A DNA stretch of 64,000 nucleotides, taken from the NCBI GenBank assembly GCA_021018815.1, contig JAITYX010000026.1, positions 1,116,001-1,180,000 on the forward strand. The letters run 5' to 3'. The DNA comes from Talinum fruticosum. Lineage: Eukaryota; Streptophyta; Magnoliopsida; Caryophyllales; Talinaceae. The number at the start of each line of letters is the position of its first letter. The stretch's first letter is position 1. The translations under genes and the position numbers were made by a program. The notes beneath the pieces are model-generated. The model ran no database searches and had not been told where the DNA came from. It saw nothing but the letters and a program-made list of their open reading frames with translations. Positions 20,059 to 31,478 of the stretch are shown here, in pieces.

Positions 20059-20888
20059 GTAACCGCTTGTAGGGTGCTTTTTAGTTAACATTTATGTATT
20101 TTGTACTATGATTAGACTTTATGCAATGAGATGATTGTAAAAACTTGATCTAAAATGCTTTCATTATTTATATGATGCGAAAAAATTCAAAGATAAATTT
20201 GAAACATTTGCGCATAGCCCCCATTCCTCCCTAAAGAAAACAATAAAGAGGCAAAATGGAAATGATAAGTTTGAAGAGGCATGGTCTCGAGTTTACGGAA
20301 TGTAAGCTGCAAACGAAACGGGCCCAATTACAGGTGCTAGCGCCGGCGCCGAAGCGGGTCGATAGACCGGTCGAGAAAACCGGTGTCGGTCAATGGACCA
20401 AGCTTAGGGTCGATGTGACGTGAGCGATGCGATCGGGAAGATGTAAAAACCTGAATAAATTGCAACAAATAAAGGTTGCGACAAGGTTTTTGAAAAATAC
20501 ACTTTAAAACCTAACAAGAACTTCGTGGAATAGATTCCCAACTCTTATAACTTCCCACATCCAAGCCACCAAAAATGAATTACATGGTTGAATTGACTTG
20601 CTACTTGAACGACATAGGGGCATAGAGAAATCGGAACTCTCTGTCTAAGGGTTGAACAAGCTATTCGAGCATCGAGCGAGTAAAAATATACTAGACACTC
20701 TTGAGGGCTGCGGTGGCCTTACGGGATCCTGTGAAGCATGTCTTCGATTCGAGACGAGAGTTGTGTCCTCTCCCTAAAGAGTTATTCCAACGCTGTTAAC
20801 TAACATAGCTGGAACCTCCAAGCAACTCGCTAGGTTTGAGCAGGAGGAATGCGGAGTAGATCCTCATTAGGGAAAAGGTAAACTTGAT
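20059..20888. other. Tat element internal region downstream of aORF1
   Basis: No supported gene. Shares order and short blocks with 23979-24850 downstream of aORF2, for example 'agcccccattcc' at 20216 and 24147, and 'gtggcct' near 20712 and 24643. It may hold the 3' UTR of the antisense gene and the far end of the element body. It abuts LTR-C. Confidence 0.45.
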
Positions 20889-22650
20889 TCTAGGAACCAC
20901 AATCCTCTACCCCCAGCAGGGAGGGGCTGATCTTCCCCACAAATTTTGCGGATTTTAAAAATTTCTTTTTATTTTTGAAGATGAAGATGATTTTTGTATT
21001 TTGAAGATGAACTTTAGAAAGTGGGGATGAACCTCTTATTTAGATTTTTGAATTTTATTAAATTAAGTTGACATGAATTAAATGAGATTGAGTGGCGGTT
21101 TTATTAAATATTTTATTTTAGAAATTATTTTCAGAGATTCGAGGATATTATTTCCTAACTAAAAAATAAAGAAAATTAGGGTTTTCCGTTTACGTCGTGA
21201 GGCTTTAGGGCCAAGCCGGTGTGAAAACACCGATTTGGACCCAAGCCTCACCCGCTGACCACTCGGTGTAGGCAACGGCTTGCACCTGGTGGTTAGCGGC
21301 GCCGGCCGAGGACCGAGGTGATCAGCCTCGACCTTTGGCCTGGCTGACGAGATCAAGAATTTCTTTTTTTACTGTTCGGTTAAAAAAGTCGAAAAGCAAT
21401 ATAGAAGAAATAAAAGAAAAAAAGAGTCGCTAGTCGGTTTTTAGGAATGAAAAACTAACAAAACAAAAATAAATAAATGCTCTTCCAATCTTAGTATGGG
21501 AAAACTAAGTTGAAAGAGGCTAAAAAAGTGACTCTATTGGTTTAGAACCGAGAATCAAATTCGGGGCGAAGGTACGAAACATAGGGATAAGCCCTTCTCT
21601 TCCGCCCGTCAAACGATGACCATTACTAGTTCGAGTAGTGAGTCTAAATAACATATTAAACACAAGGAAACAATATGCGATACGGAATTGAGAGCAACTA
21701 AAACAAAATAATGAAAACGGTAAACGTAGATGTGGAAAGCGATAAAGAAAGCAAATGCAAAAAGAAAAGAAAAAGTGGAAAGAAAAAAATGAAAACTGAA
21801 AGGATTACATCAGGCGGGAGGAAATAAAAACAATACAACTCTTTCTCCACAATATGGTAAGCAATAAAACATAAAAATAAATAACCGTTTTGAAGGCTAA
21901 ATTGGTGCCCTCAAGTTATCCCACCTGCTGATCCGGATCTGTTGATGCGACGGTGGTGAATCGAGAGAGGCTTTTTGTAAGTTTTTGTGGAGGTAGGGAA
22001 AAAGTTGCATGCAATTGATGGAACATTAGGGTTCGGATGTAGTTAGAATAGGGGAAAGATTAGGAATACATCGAAAAGAGACCAACGGATCGGAATACGA
22101 AAAGGAGTATTCAGTCGCTCTTAGTCGGGTTTCAAGAGTACAACATTAAGGAATAAGCCTTCTAAAAGTAAGAGCCTAAGCTCTCTATTTAAAGGAGCGG
22201 CTAGGTCATAAAATGACCTAGGGTTTAGTTTCGATCAGCCGTCCAAAGCTAACCTCGAACCAGTTGCGAAACACAAAACACCAGGCTAGAAAATCGGAAG
22301 ATTGAATTGGATAGAACTGGATCCCACTTGTAGGGGGCACCGGTCATAAGATGCCGTTTTGGGGTCCCGACCTCCTTCGGCGCTACAACGAGATTCTTTG
22401 GTAAAGCAGCTGTGTTTCAAGGCAAAACAAACCAGGTGGGGGGACTGGCTACGACGTGGTTTTTAGGGAGGAAGCTTCGTGTCTCGGGAGGACTATCTTG
22501 GAGCTAAATGCGACGTTTTGATACTTGTGATCATGAAATAAGGCGCCTAATGTTGTCTTAATGTCTTCAGCTCGATGTGCAGGTTGGACAAAAGTGAAAC
22601 GCGGTGTTTTGAGCCCGGAATCTCCCTGTACGCGGCACCGGACTTCAGCT
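20889..22650 (-). mobile_element. LTR-C: second minus-strand Tat-lineage LTR, truncated at its start
   Basis: Reverse complement aligns with LTR-A: 'tgatcacaag.atcaaa' (inverse near 22522-22537), a TATA-like TTTAAATAGAGAG (22195-22183), 'caggtgggataac' (inverse near 21915-21930), 'gtgttttcacaccg' (21217-21231) and 'gaaataatatcctcg' (21137-21151). The low end is near 20889 ('tctaggaaccac'). The high end breaks near 22640-22650, about 240 bp before the expected TGTAGAC start. Beyond it lies antisense-gene sequence, so the LTR start, the polypurine tract and the first half of the antisense gene are deleted. Confidence 0.7.
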
Positions 22651-22807
22651 CGGTTTCTTGCTGCCCATGCCCATGGCTTGTGGTGGGCCTGTGGGCACGA
22701 CCGTGGTGGTCGACGCCTATAGCAGGCGGGCGTTTGGCCACCCAATTTTCCCGTTTGTTTTTTTTTTTGCTTTTGCTTGCTTGTCTCCTTATAAATCCCG
22801 TGTGTGC

Positions 22808-23978
22808 AGGCCAATTTCTATCCTTGGGCCCAACCTCAACTCCCTCCAAGTGTGGACATCGCGCGAGGGTTAGGTGAAAGGAGGATCTTATTTGAAGGTC
22901 CTTTTGGGTTTCTTCGGTACCTTGGCGAGAGAGTTACGCCTCAAATCCTCTCCAACACATAGCCTCAATTTGTTCCTTATTATCCACCTCGGACCATGTT
23001 CTACTTCGATCCCTTTCTCAACGAAGCGGACCACCGGGTATCCCTATACCTAGTTTCTAAATTTGTATATGTCATATGCATATCATTTGGGATGGATTAT
23101 GATATGATCGGTGAGTCTCTATCTCTGCCTCTTTTATTTAGTTGAATTTCTTGCATGCAAATTAACTTTATCTTTTGTAGCTTCTTCCGGAGGATATCCA
23201 CATTCCAAGTCTTTATGTGGATGTTTCTCAACCCAGGGAATCTCCTTGTTATATAATAATTCCCGAACTTTTAGAAGAAGGTGTGTGGGGCATCCCTTCC
23301 CTAGAAACTAGCAAGGGGTAAGAGTTTTATGCTCTTTACTTTTAGTTGTATGCTAAAAGTGTTTTGCTTTTACCATTAAATCTTTGTAGTATTATCGAAA
23401 GCAATCTCGGACCATGTCCATCGGACCCCAATTTTCCCTTAGGGGTATCCAAGACTTCTTCTCTAGGAAGACTTTCCCAACCTTCCGGGTTAGTCTTAAT
23501 TAGTGAAATGCTAACTTTATTGAGCTTGTAGTAGAAATGCTAATTGCTCTTTATTTTTGTAGAGGTGTCAATCTAGAACTTCTTCATCGGGAGTCTTCCT
23601 TGGTGGCTTAGAGTTCAAGCACATCCATCCGGTCAACAAGCACCCTCCGGTAGCACACCTAGAACTGGCACTTTCCGACATTCTTTACGGCGTGCGTATC
23701 ATTAGAGCGCTTCGAAGCGGGGCCTTGCACTTCCCTGCCTAGTTCTTCCGGTGTAGGGCCTAGAGTGCATGAATATTCTACCTCTTCAAGCACTTGATCG
23801 TCATGGGAACCTGATTGACTTCCACCGGGCATCTTATAATGGGCCTTCTCATGGAGCTTCTCAATCTTGGGACCATGGGGTTGACTCTTCGCATGGTGGA
23901 GATGGTCGGTTTTCCACGTCCATCTTGGAGGACTTCGGGAACTATCTCTTCGATGATACTTCCGATGAAAAAGATTAG
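22808..23978 (+). pseudogene. aORF2: antisense PMD-like additional ORF, copy 2 (3' half)
   Basis: Four exons are legible: 22808-23110 after a GTGTGTGCAG acceptor, 23181-23317, 23390-23488 and 23563-23978. Introns are 70, 72 and 74 nt with GT/AG ends. Exon 1 reads PFGFLRYLGERVTPQILSNT, a single stop, then QFVPYYPPRTMFYFDPFLNE. The LGERV..Q......VP..PP..M pattern is typical of retroelement PMD proteins. Exon 2 has DIHIPSLYVDVSQ and, after a one-base loss, CVGHPFPRN. Exon 3 is exactly 99 nt, as in copy 1. The last exon contains LQALDRHGNLIDFHRASYNG and ends at 23976-23978. The N-terminal half is deleted. Same orientation relative to its LTR as copy 1. Confidence 0.65.
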
Positions 23979-25635
23979 TTCATCCCTTGTAGAGTGCTTG
24001 TGTTGTTAATGTTTAATATTTTATAAACATATTTACTCAATGCAATGAGATGAAATGCAAAAATGCGATTCTAAAAATCCTTTCTTTTATTAATATGATA
24101 CAAAAATTCTAAGAAAAATTACAAAGACAAATCGAAAAATTTTGCATAGCCCCCATTCCCCCAAAAGAAAATAATAAAAACGAAAATGGGAATTTATAAG
24201 TGCACGATCCGAAATAATATCGCTTGACCGAAAATGGGCCGAGGGCAAAACAAGTAATGGCCTAAGGAGTGCTCAGGCCAAAAGAATAAGGCGGACCAGC
24301 TGGTCCGGAAGGCATAGCCAGCACTTGCCACGCAGAAAAATGAGGCTCCAGCGGTCTTCGGTGGTGTTAGTGCGGTAGGACTACGATCCCGTAACTACTA
24401 TAAATTGGACCCTAGCTGAATACCAAAAATTGTGCCTTCGAGCTTTCTTCCGCAATCCCTCGGATAAACAAATCTTAAGAAAATTCCTTAATGCCTTTTA
24501 TTCTCAAAACATGAATTTCATGACTGAGTTATCTCATTAGATGCATGAGATGACAAACATTGAAAGGGTAGGTTTGTCATAATATGGGCCGAATACCCTG
24601 TTCAACATTCGACAGGTGAAAGTCTATTCCTAAGGCTATTGTGGCCTACTAGGATTCTCACTACCATATTTTCGGGTTTGGGGATAGGGAATTGTGTCCC
24701 CTGCTGAAGAGTTTGATGCTATTCCGGGCATCTAACGCCGTATAAAACCTGTTATACCTAAATCCTTTGAGAACATGCACGAAACTTATAAACGCCTTCG
24801 AACCTGAATAATAGGAATCTAGGTTGGATTTTTATTGGGAATCATGTGAACCTAATGAATCCGATGAAGCATTACCGTCGATGTACGCATCATTAGAGTC
24901 CATCATCATTCCATAACATCAAGCTATTATCACCTATTTGATAGGTGGCTTCCTGTTTATAGGAGGTCATAGGGACATGGTGCTCGCAACATTGCTGAGC
25001 TTTGTTGAGCAACTACAAGATTACTATTCCCGACTCCGTTAATAGTCGCTGAAACTATTACATGGTTAGGCTGAGTCGATGCTAATCCGGAGGAGGACTT
25101 TGCTTGGGAGCCGCTTGTTATTGCACGTAAGCAAATAAAGTCTTAGTTTTTTGCCTTTTCTCCTTTTTCTAATTTTTGCTCCTGTTGGGTCATAAATAAG
25201 GTTGAATTTGATTGTACATGACTCTTATGATTTTTTTATCCGTTGTATGCAGATTTGTTTAATGCAGGCATCTACAAGCGATACGAGCTCCTACGAGAGT
25301 GGCCACGTATCCGGAGATACACTTTTGTCGGCGAAAGTGGTTAGATTTAGTAACCGATCATCCTGCTTCCTTGCGGGAGGATTATCCTAAGAACCATAGT
25401 AATACCATAGAACGGTACATTACACACTCGAAAGTGTCCCAATTTAGGACACATATCGGACATCAACCCTTTGTACGCCTGCTGAGTTTAAAAACAAGTA
25501 CCTACTACTTGATTGTGTATAGCGGCAAATGGGACTAGAGCAGGTGATCCCCAATTTGGATTGTGTCCGGCCTACTACCTTTGAAGCTGTTCGAAGGTTT
25601 TGGCGGTTGAGGCGAATTAAGTCATGTCTCGAATA
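23979..25635. other. Unassigned region; possible spliced remnant 25072-25540
   Basis: The first ~870 bp parallel 20059-20888. From 24990 a coding-like stretch is suggested: EEDFAWEPLVIA ends at a GTAAGCAAATAA donor (25123). A TTGTATGCAG acceptor (25253) precedes a segment containing RKWLDLVTDHPASLREDYPK (25330-25392) and HSKVSQFRTHIGHQPF. I do not recognise it; it could be another exon set of the antisense gene. Near 25532 'actagagcaggtgatcc' vaguely resembles a decayed initiator-Met primer-binding site for the copia element that follows. Confidence 0.35.
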
Positions 25636-26600
25636 ATGGATGAACCTGCCGAAATTGTTGAAACCTACAAGGGAGCCGATTACTACTGTATCTGCATATT
25701 ATCCGAAGTGGATAGCGAAAGTAGACCCCAAACGTCGCAAGGAACCGAGGGCTCGATAGCTGGATCCCCATTCAAATTCACGAAGTAAACCCTCGGATAA
25801 AAGAAAGGCGATGAACATTCTTATGTGCGCCATCGGCTCGAGAGGAATACAACCGAGTGTCTGCACTGTGACACGGCCAAAGAAGTGTGGGACACGCTTG
25901 TCAACGCTTATGAAGGCACAAGCCAGGTCGGACAAGCAAAGATAAGCCAATATTTTCACAAGTATGGGCTGTTCAAGATGGAGCCAGAAGAGAACATCAC
26001 TTAAATGTTCATCCGTTTCACTTAGATTACCAACAATCTCAAATCTCTGGGTAGAAAGATTTCCCATGAGAAAATGTGCAAAAAGATACTTAGAAGCCTA
26101 CCTAAGAGAAGATGGGGTCCCAAGGTGACAATCATCGAAGAGGCTCAGAACCTGTCCTTATTGAAGCCAAACGAACTCATTGGGAAGCTACTCACCCATG
26201 AGATCCACCTGGAAGACGAGGATGCAGAGGTCGGCACTAAAAGGAACATTGCACTAAAGGCCTCGGAAAACAGAGAAGCAAATCTAAGTTCATTTGACTC
26301 GGAAGAAGATCCCATGGCACTTATTGCCGGAGGCTTCAAAAGAATGATGAAGCACAAAAGATGGGATAAGAAGCTAAGAGAAGAATTCTACAAGAAAGAC
26401 AAGAAGGACAGAAAAGGTAAACATTCTTCTCCTTTAAAGTTATCTTTAACTAAGAACTCTGGCTGTTTTTAATGTGGTAGCAAGGAACACATAGTCAAAG
26501 ACTCGTCCCGGAAGAAAAAGAGACAGAAAGAAAAAGGCGATGATGGCCACTTGGAGTGATGAAGACTCATCGGAAGATGATGAGGACTTAGATGATTCAA
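25636..26600 (+). pseudogene. Copia-1 gag remnant
   Basis: Structural capsid-type protein. MDEPAEIVETYKGADYYC begins at 25636. After frame changes, a UBN2-like gag core appears: TAKEVWDTLVNAYEGTSQV (25878-25934), then YFHKYGLFKMEPEENIT and a stop. The frame 26074-26472 is open (KILRSLPKRRWGPKVTIIEE and a charged Lys-rich tail). The zinc knuckle that should read CX2CX4HX4C is broken: a TAA replaces the residue before the second Cys (26470-26472), and the last Cys is Ser (about 26503). RNA binding would be lost. An Asp/Glu-rich tail follows (26540-26600). Confidence 0.7.
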
Positions 26601-27383
26601 AATGTCTAATGGCACTCTCATACTCGAAGCCGAATCGAGTCGGACTCAGCTCATTCGAGACAGTGAGGAAACAAATCCTCGGGAGGTAATTGAATACTTC
26701 CTCAAATTCTCCAAAGTTGATTTAGCCAAATACATTTTTACTTCGGAAGAAAAGTCCAATTCCGATTCTTCTCGGTTTAAAGAATAACTTGAGTCAGTTA
26801 CTTCGAGAGCATCTCATTGAAAAATGAATTAGAAAAGCTGAGACTTGCTCTAAGAGAACTCAAGACTAGTGCTCAATCCAATGAGACCGAGTCCGAGTCA
26901 CTCAGAAGAGAAAATGAGTAATTGAAGCAAAAGCTCAATGAGCCTCAAGAGCTTATTTTAAAATTTACTCAAGGTGAGAAAAACCTTGATATGCTCTTAG
27001 GATTGCAATGTGTCTCCTTGAGAAAAGAAGGTATTGGTTTTAACAAAGAGGAGGAATCCCATTCCTACTCGGAACTTTTCAAAAGGATTCCGGAATTGTG
27101 AAATTCAGGAAGGCTGAGCACGGTCCCATTCATAAGAATGAAAGGAGGACCGAGCCCGGACCAGCTTACAGGAGAAAACCTTCTCCACAAGTGTATAAAA
27201 GAAAAGTTTTTCAAAAGAAAGAGGCACGGACTCGGTTCTCTAAAGGAAAGACTCAGAATCGGACCAAACCCAAAGTTATTCAAATCTGGGTTCCCAATAG
27301 TCTACTTCCTTAGAAAAAGACCACGAGTAAAGGGAGTTACTTGGGTTTGTTAGAGGAAGTGAGAAAGGTTAGTTTGTTTCGAC
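26601..27383 (+). pseudogene. Copia-1 gag-protease linker remnant
   Basis: Coding-like but broken. Short open pieces of Ser/Glu-rich text (26602-26787) and basic text around 27098-27350 (KFRKAEHGPIHKNERR; KRKVFQKKEARTRFSKGKT) resemble the charged linker between gag and protease in SIRE-type elements. No domain is assignable. Confidence 0.45.
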
Positions 27384-28700
27384 TTGCAAGTAGCTCAGAA
27401 AAGAACAAAAGGGCATTGGTACCTGGACGGTGGATGCTCACGCCACATGTTAGGAAATTCAAGACTCTTTTCCGAGTTAGAAGAGTACAAGGGAGGAAAA
27501 GTCACGTTTGGAGATGATAGCGAAGGCAAGATAATTGGGATAGGCAAGATTAGAAAAGGAAGCAATCTAGTCAACCTAGTATACCTTGTCAAAGGGTTAA
27601 AATACAATCTGCTCAAGCATCTCTCAACTATGTGACAAAGGTCAAGAGGTAAGATTTACTCGGACCAATTGTTATCTCTCCGATGATGTTACCAACAAGC
27701 TCTCGGGTAAGAGATCAGGTAACACTTATACTATTCGTCTTTCCGACCCGAGTCGAATTTGTCTTGTTTAAAAGCATCTTTACATGATGATTCATGGACA
27801 TGGCATCATAGACTAGGTTATGTTAGCATGCATACCATTAAGAAACTTGCATCTCATGGTTTAGTCGGAGGTTTGCCTAACTGTGCATTTAAGAAAGATA
27901 AAATTTGTGAAGCATGCACAAAAGGGAAATAAGTCGAGTCATCTTTCAAATCTCTGAAAACTGTTTCCACCTCCAAGGTGCTTCAAATGTTGCATATGGA
28001 TTTATGTGGTGAAATCCGTGTTAAGAGTCTTGGAGGTAAATCATATGTGCTTGTTATTGTTGATTACTACTCACGATTTACCTGGGTGTGTTTTCTTAAG
28101 CACAAAAATGAAGCATTCAAAGAGTTCAACAAGCTCTGCAGGAAAATCCAAGTTGAGTCTCGGACTCGGATCCAGAGGGTTTGAACCGACCATAGAAAGG
28201 AGTTCGACTACTCGGAATTTGCAGAGTTCCGTGACAAGAATGGCATCTCTCACAACTTCTCAGCGCCAAGAACTCCTCAACAAAATGGAGTGGTGGAAAG
28301 GAAGGACCGAACTCTTGAAGAACTAGCTAGGACAATGATGATTGAACATAATCTATCCTATTATTTCTAGGCTGAGGTAGTCAACACAGCCAACTACACA
28401 TTGAACGGATGCCTCATAAGACCCATACTCGAAGAAAACTCCATACGAGCTCTACAAAGGGAAGAAACCTAACATTTCATACTTTAAACCCTTTGGATGC
28501 AACTGCTTCGTCCACAATAATGGTAAGGATCATTTGACCAAGTTTGATGCTAGGTCAAATGAAGGTATTTTTCTTGGTTATTCATCTCATAACAAAGGAT
28601 ATCGTATTTTCAATAAAAGAACTAACAAAGTGGATGAAAGCATCCACGTTGTGTTTGATGAGATTGAACAGGAAAAACCAAGTGAGTCAACATTCTCATA
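27384..28700 (+). pseudogene. Copia-1 protease and integrase remnant
   Basis: Retropepsin: GHWYLDGGCSRHMLG at about 27414-27458. The catalytic DSG triad is DGG here. GAG-pre-integrase: HRLGYVSMHTIKKLASHGLV near 27812-27870, then a Cys motif KICEACTKGK and a stop. Integrase core: LHMDLCGEIRVKSLGGKSYV (27990-28050, first Asp), VDYYSRFTWVCFLKHKNEAF, then a stop where the second Asp block (DH.KEF) follows at 28190, and NFSAPRTPQQNGVVERK (28255-28305, Glu). A C-terminal part is open from 28534 (LGYSSHNKGYRIFNKRTNKV). At least three stops or shifts break it. Confidence 0.75.
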
Positions 28701-30551
28701 CCTAAAGCTCAGCAGAGATGATGATCTTAATGAAAATAAGCTCATCAAGAATCAAATTAATGTCACTCGTAACAAAGTCACTCGTAACAACATGACTTAG
28801 AATGAGACAACTCAAGAGTTAGCTTAGAATGTTGAAGGTCAATCAGATGAACAAGCTCACTCGTAACGGACTCATCGAAGATCAACCAATTCAACCTACG
28901 GATCTAGTGAACCAAAGAACAGGTAGAGCATTCAAGTATGCTTCTAGTCACCCACTAGAAAGCATATTATCCGATATCAACAAGTGGGGTAAGAACTCGT
29001 TCCTCTCTTCAAAATCTATGTGCATTCACCGCATTCATATCATTAATTGAACCCAGAAATGCACTAGAGGCCCTAAATGAACCTAAATGGGTAGAGGCCG
29101 TGCAAGAGGAACTCAATCAATTCGAAAGAAACCAAGTGTGGACTCGACCAAACGACCTTCCGACCACCCAGTCATAGGAACCAAATGGGTTTTCAAAAAC
29201 AAACTTGATGAAGGTGGGTTGGTAGTTAGAAATAAGGCTAGACTTGTGGCTTAAGGTTACAATCAAGAAGAAGGGATTGATTGTGGGGAAACCATTGCAC
29301 CTATAGCCGAATTGAAGCTATTAGAATCTTGTTGTCATTTGCATCTAGCATGAATATCAAGTTATATCAAATGGATGTTAAATGTGCTTTTCTCAATGGT
29401 TTTATTGAAGAGGAAGTCTATGTTGAGCAACCCCCAAGATTTGAAAACTCAGAATTTCCAAATCATGTTTTCAAATTGCAAAAAGCTCTTTATGGTCTTA
29501 ACAAGCTCCCGGAGCTTGGTATAAAAGACTGAGCAATTTCTTGGTTGAAAACGATTTTCGAAGAGGTCAGATTGACAAAACTCTTTTTATAAAAACCAAG
29601 GGGAAAGACTTTCTTATTGCTCGGATCTATGTTGATGACATAATTTTTGGTGCTACTAATGAAATTCTCTGTCGAGATTTTTCCGAGTTAATGAGACAGA
29701 ATTTAAAATGAGTATGATGGGAGAACTCAATTTCTTCCTTGGTCTACAAATCAAGCAAGACTCCATCAATCAAAGTATATCAAGGAGCTGCTGAAGAAGT
29801 ATAAACTCCAAGATGTGAAACATACAGCAACACCTATGAGTAGCAACATAAAACTGGACTCGGACGAGAAAGGTAAAGCAATAGATCAAAAACTCTACCG
29901 AGGTATGATTGGATCTTTGCTCTATCTTACTTCCAGTAGGGCAAACATTATGTTTAGTGTTTGTCTGTGTGCAAGATTTCAAGCTAATCCAAAAGAATCA
30001 CATCTCACTCGTGGTGAAGAGAATATTCGAGATATCTTGCAGGGACTCAAAATTTGGGTTTATGGTACTCTAGAGACTCGAACCGACTCTCACTGGATAC
30101 TCGGATGCCGACTATGCTGGATACAAAGTTGATAGAAAGAGCACTTCGAGAGCTTGCCGGCTTCGGGTCAATCCTTGATATCTTCGCACTCAAAGAAGCA
30201 AAACTCAGTAGCTTTATCAACTCGCTGAAGTCGAGTATATTGCAGCTGGAGCGTGCTGTGCTTAGATGTTATGGATAAAGTAACAATTGAAAGATCTTGG
30301 ACTTTCATTCAAATTTGTTCCAATCAAGGTGATAATCAAAGTGCAATCAGCATCACCAAGAATCCAATTCAGCACTCAAAGACTAAACATAGTGAAGTCG
30401 GTATCATTTTCCGAGAAGTCATTCTGAAAAGGGTGATATTGAACTTTAATTTATTCCTACCAATCTTCAATTAGCTGATATCTTTACTAAGCCCCTTAGT
30501 GAGGATCAGCTTTGTTTTATAAGGAATGAACTTGGCATGATTAATGCATAA
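28701..30551 (+). pseudogene. Copia-1 reverse transcriptase and RNase H remnant
   Basis: RT pieces: GTKWVFKNKLDEGGLVVRNK near 29179-29235; YQMDVKCAFLNGFIEEEVYV at 29365-29425 (first catalytic Asp); FKLQKALYGLNKLPELG; and ARIYVDDIIFGATNE at about 29620-29660 with the YVDD box. Then GELNFFLGLQIKQ and TPMSSNIKLDSDEKGKA at 29830-29880. RNase H: LYRGMIGSLLYLTSSRANIM, then scattered fragments, and an end ...RNELGMINA with TAA at 30549-30551. Stops and shifts occur throughout. Family role: copying element RNA to DNA in cytoplasmic particles. Confidence 0.75.
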
Positions 30552-31478
30552 TTATATTTTTTAAAATTACTTTGCATGATTATGTGTCTGTGTGCTTACT
30601 TTCCTTAATAGCCATTAGTTCGATTGAACCAGTGATACTCGAGCTGATAGTTATTAGTTGTTTGCGGTTTTGAGTCACTCAAAAACTTAACCGAGTCAGA
30701 CTCGGACTTTGAGAAAACTAGACATTAAACTTCTTAAATCATCTCTAAATCAGTGGAGAATTTCAGAAATTTCTTTTGAAATCTTTCTTTTCTCTATCTC
30801 TCTCGCGCGCATCGATCAAACAACTACCCGTTGGGAGATAATCGCTGGAATTCTAACCGTTGGAGAGCGAGAACAGTCACACCGGTCCGAGGTGACCGTT
30901 GAACAGATCACATCGATCATTTTTTTCTACTTAATATTTTTTTGTCCGGACATCAAATCTGTATCTACTTGATACATTCTTCCTTTTTTGTTTTTGCTGA
31001 AAGGTAAGGGGAGAATAGTTAGAAAAATTTGTTGTCTTGTTTAGGGGAGTTTCTCTCACCCTCTTTTATATGAACTCGTTAGTTTAAATTACAATGAAAT
31101 TTCATTAATAATCCTGCTTATCTGCCTTCCGAGTTGCACATATCTCTGAGTTTACTACTTAAAGCAATTATTTCGAGTTTATTATTTCGATTTTCAATGT
31201 CTTGCTCAGTATTTTTTCTCTCGCTTTGATTCAACAACTCTGTCTATCATTGCTCTAATACTTAGTTATTCTTTTCTCGCTCCGATACTTTAGTTCTTTT
31301 TATGTAATCACAGCTTATTTGCTCCGATAGAATATAAGTTTCATTCATTGTATTTTCTCTACACAATTCTATCATGTTTTTCTGGCTTATCCTTTGAGAA
31401 AGGATGACAACCCAGATCTATATCACTAACAAAGTTTTTGTTTAAGTATGGAATGCCTTTCATCAAAAATGGGGAGAT
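30552..31478 (+). other. Copia-1 pol-to-LTR region with polypurine tract
   Basis: No gene. The part at 30690-30910 matches Copia-2 upstream of its ORF3 (55640-56000, minus). The ORF3 itself is missing here. The polypurine tract 'aaaaatggggagat' at 31465-31478 directly precedes the 3' LTR. Confidence 0.55.

Noticed and set aside
22449..22877. Overlapping 100-120-codon frames on both strands
   Set aside because: They cover the broken start of LTR-C and the join to aORF2; no frame is conserved in the related LTRs. Only the exon from 22808 is supported.
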